Positions 5,538 to 9,469 of a stretch of DNA of 9,469 nt are shown in pieces. Within the stretch, counting starts at the first letter, position 1. Every line of letters begins with the position of its first letter. This DNA comes from Chloroflexi bacterium UBA6019 (GTDB lineage: Bacteria; Chloroflexota; Dormibacteria; Dormibacterales; Dormibacteraceae): NCBI GenBank assembly GCA_002427995.1, contig DIZV01000156.1, positions 1,396 to 10,864 of the forward strand, written 5' to 3'. The position numbers and the translations under genes are program-made. The notes beneath the pieces are model-generated. The model was not told where the DNA came from, did no database searches, and saw nothing but the letters and a program-made list of their open reading frames with translations.

Positions 5538-6560
5538 CTAGTTCTGGGCGGGGGTGGCGGAGAGCGCCCCGGCCAGGCGCTTCAGGTCGGCCGCCAGGCG
5601 GTCGAAGGTGGCGAAGTCGAGCGACTGGGCGCCGTCGGAGAGTGCGTCGTCGGGGTGGGGATGGACCTCCACGATGAGCCCGTTGGCGCCGGCCGCGACC
5701 GCCGCCAGGGACATCGGCGAGACGAGCGACCAGCGGCCCGTTCCCTGCGAGGGGTCGACGATCACGGGCAGGTGCGAGAGCTCGCGGACCAGCGGCACCG
5801 CGTTGATGTCGAGCGTGAAGCGGGTCGAGGTCTCGAAGGTGCGGATGCCGCGCTCGCAGAGCATCACATTGCGGTTCCCCTGCGAGAGCAGATACTCGGC
5901 CGCGAGCAGCCACTCCTCGATCGTCGACGACATCCCCCGCTTCAGCAGCACCGGGTGCCCGACGCGGCCCGCCTCCTGGAGGAGGGCGTAGTTCTGCATG
6001 TTCCGGGTGCCGATCTGGAGGATGTCGGCGTAGCGCGCGACCAGCTCCACGTCGCCCGGGGTGACGACCTCGGTGATCACCTTGAGGCCGGTCTCCTCGC
6101 GAGCGCGGGCGAGCATCTTGAGCCCCTCCTCGCCCAGGCCCTGGAAGGAGTAGGGCGAGGTCCGCGGCTTGAAGGCGCCGCCGCGGAGGATCTTGGCCCC
6201 GTGGGCGGCGACGTGGCGGGCGGTCTCCATCAGCATTTCGACGCCCTCGACCGAGCAGGGGCCGGCCATCATCACGACCTCCTCCCCGCCGATCTTGACT
6301 CCGCCGACGTCGATGACGGTGTCGCGCGTCTGCCACTCCCGGCTGGCGAGCTTGTAGGGCTTGGTGATCTGGACGATCTCCTGGATCCCGGGCAGGTGCG
6401 CGAAGGCCTCGCGGTAGGCGAAGGCGTTGCCCCCGATGACCCCGATGATGGAGCGGTCCTCGCCGCGCGAGAGCTCCGGTGTCAGCCCGAGCTCGCCGAT
6501 CTTCTCGACGACGACGTCGACCTGCGCCGGCGTCGCCTGGTGGGACATGACGATGATCAC
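5538..6560 (-). CDS. aroF: 3-deoxy-7-phosphoheptulonate (DAHP) synthase, type I-beta with N-terminal regulatory domain
   Basis: A protein of 340 residues. It condenses phosphoenolpyruvate with erythrose 4-phosphate, the committed first step of the shikimate pathway. Residues 1-66 form the ferredoxin-like regulatory domain known from the Thermotoga enzyme, where tyrosine binding inhibits activity. KPYKLASRE (67-75) links it to the TIM barrel. The barrel shows AGPCSVE (99-105), LRGGAFKPRTSP (125-136), QIGTRN (182-187), LLKRG (205-209) and CERGIRTFE (235-243). Numbering matches the Thermotoga protein almost one for one. The metal ligands Cys102, Glu298 and Asp309 are present, but the expected His272 is Gln (DPSQGTGRW, 269-277; codon CAG at 5747-5745). 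GTG at 6560 gives MIIVMS, matching the Thermotoga start, and overlaps the aroH stop as GTGA. ATG at 6548 is an alternative that would trim the first strand. No chorismate mutase domain is fused; aroH is separate. Confidence 0.96.
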   Translation of the reverse strand: MIIVMSHQATPAQVDVVVEKIGELGLTPELSRGEDRSIIGVIGGNAFAYREAFAHLPGIQEIVQITKPYKLASREWQTRDTVIDVGGVKIGGEEVVMMAGPCSVEGVEMLMETARHVAAHGAKILRGGAFKPRTSPYSFQGLGEEGLKMLARAREETGLKVITEVVTPGDVELVARYADILQIGTRNMQNYALLQEAGRVGHPVLLKRGMSSTIEEWLLAAEYLLSQGNRNVMLCERGIRTFETSTRFTLDINAVPLVRELSHLPVIVDPSQGTGRWSLVSPMSLAAVAAGANGLIVEVHPHPDDALSDGAQSLDFATFDRLAADLKRLAGALSATPAQN

Positions 6561-6949
6561 AGGATGTTCAGCTCCCCGGCAGTTCGGTCGAGGTCCGCCC
6601 GGATCGCCTGCGCCCCACGCAGGTAGGCGGACCTCATCTCGGATTGGGCTCGGTCGGTGTTGTAGAGGAGAAGGATACGGATGCACCTCGCGACCGAGCG
6701 GGGATTGGGGCCGGGCACGACCATGTCGTTGCCGCAGAGCAGCGGCACCCCGGTCCAGCCCATCCGCCGCGCGGCCAGCGCCGGGAACTCGGCGTCGAGG
6801 TCGAGCGTCGTCGTGAAGTAGGCGAAGGCGACCTCCTCCCGGTCGACGCCGTTGAGACCGATCAGCTCGGCGAGCAGCTCGGCCGTCGCCTCGACGATCG
6901 CCTCCGCGCTGTTCGCGGTCGCGGTGGTGGCGCCGCGGATCCCCCTCAC
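6557..6949 (-). CDS. aroH: Chorismate mutase, monofunctional AroH type
   Basis: A protein of 130 residues, against 127 for the Bacillus subtilis AroH. It rearranges chorismate to prephenate, diverting flux from tryptophan towards tyrosine and phenylalanine. AroH enzymes are trimeric pseudo-barrels. The start RGIRGATT (2-9) supplies the active-site Arg5 (Bacillus Arg7). CIR (89-91) gives Arg91 (Bacillus Arg90), and Tyr109 matches Bacillus Tyr108 in AYLRGAQAIRADL. The position of Bacillus Glu78 is Asp75 (CGNDM, 72-76), and the following loop PGPNPRSVAR is about four residues longer. GTG at 6949 overlaps the trpA TGA as GTGA and puts RGIRG directly after the start, as in homologues. The open frame continuing to 7474 shadows trpA. 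Its own TGA overlaps the DAHP synthase start in the same way. Confidence 0.95.
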   Translation of the reverse strand: MRGIRGATTATANSAEAIVEATAELLAELIGLNGVDREEVAFAYFTTTLDLDAEFPALAARRMGWTGVPLLCGNDMVVPGPNPRSVARCIRILLLYNTDRAQSEMRSAYLRGAQAIRADLDRTAGELNIL

Positions 6950-7675
6950 CGGCACGCGGCCAGCAGCTCCCTCACGAGGCGGGCGGGGTCGCGGCCCTCC
7001 GCCAGCTCGTGGACGACCGCGCTGCCGACGACGGCGGCATCGGCAGCGCCCCGGAGCGTGCCGAGGTGCTCGGGCCGGGAGATCCCGAAGCCGGCCGCGA
7101 TCGGCAGCCGCGTCCGCGCCCGGACCCGGCCGAGCAGCTCGCCGACGTCGGGCGGCAGCTCCGCCCGGGCGCCGGTGATCCCGGTCAGGGTGACGCAGTA
7201 GACAAAGCCGCTGGAGGCGGCGCAGATCAGCTTGATCCGCTCCTCGCTGCTGGTCGGGGCGACCAGGAAGATGCTTGCCAGCCGGTGCGCCTTGAAGGCG
7301 GCGGAGACGCTCCCGCTCTCCTCCGGCGGCAGGTCGGGGACGATCACCCCGGCGACGCCCGCCGCCTCCGCGTCCGCGGCGAAGCGCTCCGGGCCGTAGG
7401 CCAGGATCGGGTTGATGTAGGACATGAAGATCACCGGCGCCCGCCCGGCGACGTCGGCGGCCAGCTCCAGGCAATCGGCGACGGTCATCCCGCCGTCGAG
7501 CGCCTGCTGCCCGGCGCGCTGGATCACCGGACCGTCGGCGAGCGGATCGCTGAAGGGGATGCCGAGCTCGAGCGCGGCGATCGGCAGCGCCGCCAGCGAG
7601 CGGGCCGCGGCGCGCGAGCGGTCCCGGTCGGGATGGCCGGCCATGAGGTAGGGGATGAGGCCGAGGGCCCCCTTC

Positions 7676-7689
<14 letters not shown>
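6946..7689 (-). CDS. trpA: Tryptophan synthase alpha subunit
   Basis: A protein of 247 residues. It cleaves indole-3-glycerol phosphate to indole and glyceraldehyde 3-phosphate and passes indole through the tunnel to TrpB. Motifs include LIPYLMAGHPD (11-21) and LELGIPFSDPLADGP (40-54), with the catalytic pair Glu41 and Asp52 (Escherichia coli Glu49 and Asp60). INPILAYG, VPDLPPEES, LTGITGARAELP and AGFGIS with GSAVV follow, the last two for phosphate binding. The protein is about eight residues shorter at the N-terminus than the E. coli enzyme and lacks most of the first helix. TTG at 7689 is the chosen start; an AAGGA lies 11 bases before it inside trpB, and CTG at 7686 is possible. The frame upstream is trpB in another frame. 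The gene overlaps trpB by 14 bases, and its TGA overlaps aroH as GTGA. Confidence 0.95.
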
Positions 7690-8811
<1,122 letters not shown>

Positions 8812-8815
<4 letters not shown>

Positions 8816-9429
8816 GACTGGCGCTTCACAGCTTCGATGAAAGCGCCGATGAGAGCCGGGTCCTTGACCCGCGGCTCCGACTCGACGCCGCTCGAGACGT
8901 CGACGCCGTAGGGGCGGAGGCGGCGGACGACCGAGCCGACGTTGAGCGGGTTGAGACCCCCGGCGATGAACACCTGGCGCGTCACCGTCAGCGCCTCCGC
9001 CTGCTCCCAGTCCCAGGTCCGGCCGGTGCCGCCGCGCGAATCCTCCGCCCAGGAGTCGAGCAGGATCGGGTCGGGCCAGCCCTCGGCGTCGGGGATGACG
9101 CCGTCGCGCACCTTGAGCGCCTTCATCACGATCTGGTCGCTCGGGAAGCCGGGCTTCTCGCTGCCGTGGAGCTGGACGATGTCGAGCCCGAGGAACTCGG
9201 CGATCGACCTCACCTCGAGCGGCGACTGGTCGATGAAGACGCCGACCAGGGCGGGCCCTTCGGGCAGCTCGTCGAGGATCTTGACCGCGTCGTCGGGGGT
9301 GATCCGGCGCCGGGAATCGCAGAAGTGAAACCCGAGCAGGTCGGCCCCCGCGTCGACGGCGGCCAGCGCCGACTCGACATCGCAGATGCCGCAGATCTTG
9401 ACGAGGGTCGGCTGTTGCTGGTCGCTCAT
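8812..9429 (-). CDS. trpF: Phosphoribosylanthranilate isomerase
   Basis: A protein of 205 residues, the usual length for a single-domain TrpF. It isomerises phosphoribosylanthranilate to the CdRP intermediate, the third step from chorismate to tryptophan. VKICGI (10-15) holds the catalytic Cys13. DIVQLHG (83-89), LLDSWAE (123-129, catalytic Asp125), FIAGGLNP (154-161) and GVDVSSGVE (175-183, phosphate loop) follow in order. The usual Ser-Pro-Arg after the second strand is Ser-Arg-Arg here (39-41). ATG at 9429 is chosen; in-frame GTGs at 9459 and 9438 would add ten or three residues not typical of the family. An upstream frame open to the window edge would end in TGA overlapping this ATG as ATGA, which supports the choice. 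Confidence 0.96.
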
Positions 9430-9469
9430 GCCGCCCACCGAGAGGTCTTGCCTCCCCACAGGGTGGGGA
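9426..9469 (-). CDS. Possible 3' end of the upstream operon gene (partial)
   Basis: On the minus strand one frame is open from the window edge to a TGA at 9428-9426, reading PTLWGGKTSRWAA then stop. This stop would overlap the trpF ATG as ATGA, the same geometry as the GTGA junctions downstream. In trp operons the gene before trpF is often trpC, but these 13 residues show no motif I recognise. The frame could be open by chance over so short a stretch. Confidence 0.25.
   Translation of the reverse strand, partial: PTLWGGKTSRWAA
9453..9469 (-). promoter_or_regulatory. Perfect hairpin upstream of trpF, overlapping a G-rich SD-like sequence
   Basis: TCCCCAC (9453-9459) and GTGGGGA (9463-9469) form a 7-bp perfect stem with a 3-base loop, cut by the window edge and possibly longer. 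On the transcript its 3' arm runs into GGGGAGG (9457-9451), a Shine-Dalgarno-like run 21 bases before the trpF ATG and 12 before the GTG at 9438. No U-run follows, so it is not an obvious terminator. Masking of a ribosome site, or chance, are both possible. Confidence 0.35.

Noticed and set aside
4818..6626. A 602-codon plus-strand open frame opposite tyrA and the DAHP synthase
   Set aside because: It is antisense to two genes with clear family motifs. Its translation is repetitive, rich in Arg, Asp, Gly and Ala, and shows no domain. Long antisense frames are normal in DNA with high GC at third positions.
9430..9469. A trp leader peptide or tandem T-box/attenuator before trpF
   Set aside because: There is no run of Trp codons and no T-tract, and the window stops within 40 bases. 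trpF appears to be internal to the operon, not its first gene.

Overview
The window is a dense, very GC-rich (roughly 70% by eye) bacterial segment. Almost all of it is one leftward (minus-strand) aromatic amino acid supraoperon. GTG starts predominate, G/C is preferred at third codon positions, and genes overlap by a few bases. This fits a soil-type high-GC lineage such as Actinomycetota (Thermoleophilia-like), Chloroflexota or Dormibacterota. The sequence alone does not settle which. I see no RNA gene, mobile element, CRISPR array or origin, and no gene-free stretch longer than about 75 bases.

Layout in transcription order (right to left): trpF (9429-8812), trpB (8815-7676), trpA (7689-6946), aroH chorismate mutase (6949-6557), aroF-type DAHP synthase (6560-5538), tyrA (5528-4722), aroA (4728-3475), a DAO-family FAD oxidoreductase (3478-2459), a Nudix hydrolase (2459-1857) and a roughly ten-helix membrane protein of unknown function (1795-770). 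A lone plus-strand gene (81-773) with two copies of a DUF4388/PatA-N-like unit faces the operon and ends in the same CTAG as the membrane protein gene. The right edge cuts the operon. Upstream genes, probably other trp genes, lie beyond it.

The first seven operon genes supply both ends of aromatic amino acid synthesis. DAHP synthase opens the shikimate route and AroA makes EPSP near its end. AroH and TyrA take chorismate towards tyrosine, and TrpF, TrpB and TrpA finish tryptophan. Four junctions are 4-base GTGA stop/start overlaps, which points to translational coupling. The oxidoreductase and Nudix genes are coupled to aroA in the same way, although neither belongs to the known pathway.

Most of this is ordinary metabolism. 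The points that deserve a second look are: the DAHP synthase has Gln at the position of a metal-ligand His; AroH and TyrA also deviate at expected active-site positions; an unexplained oxidoreductase/Nudix/membrane tail follows aroA; CTAG occurs almost only at gene ends; and a hairpin lies just before trpF. I see no clear evidence of a wholly new system.
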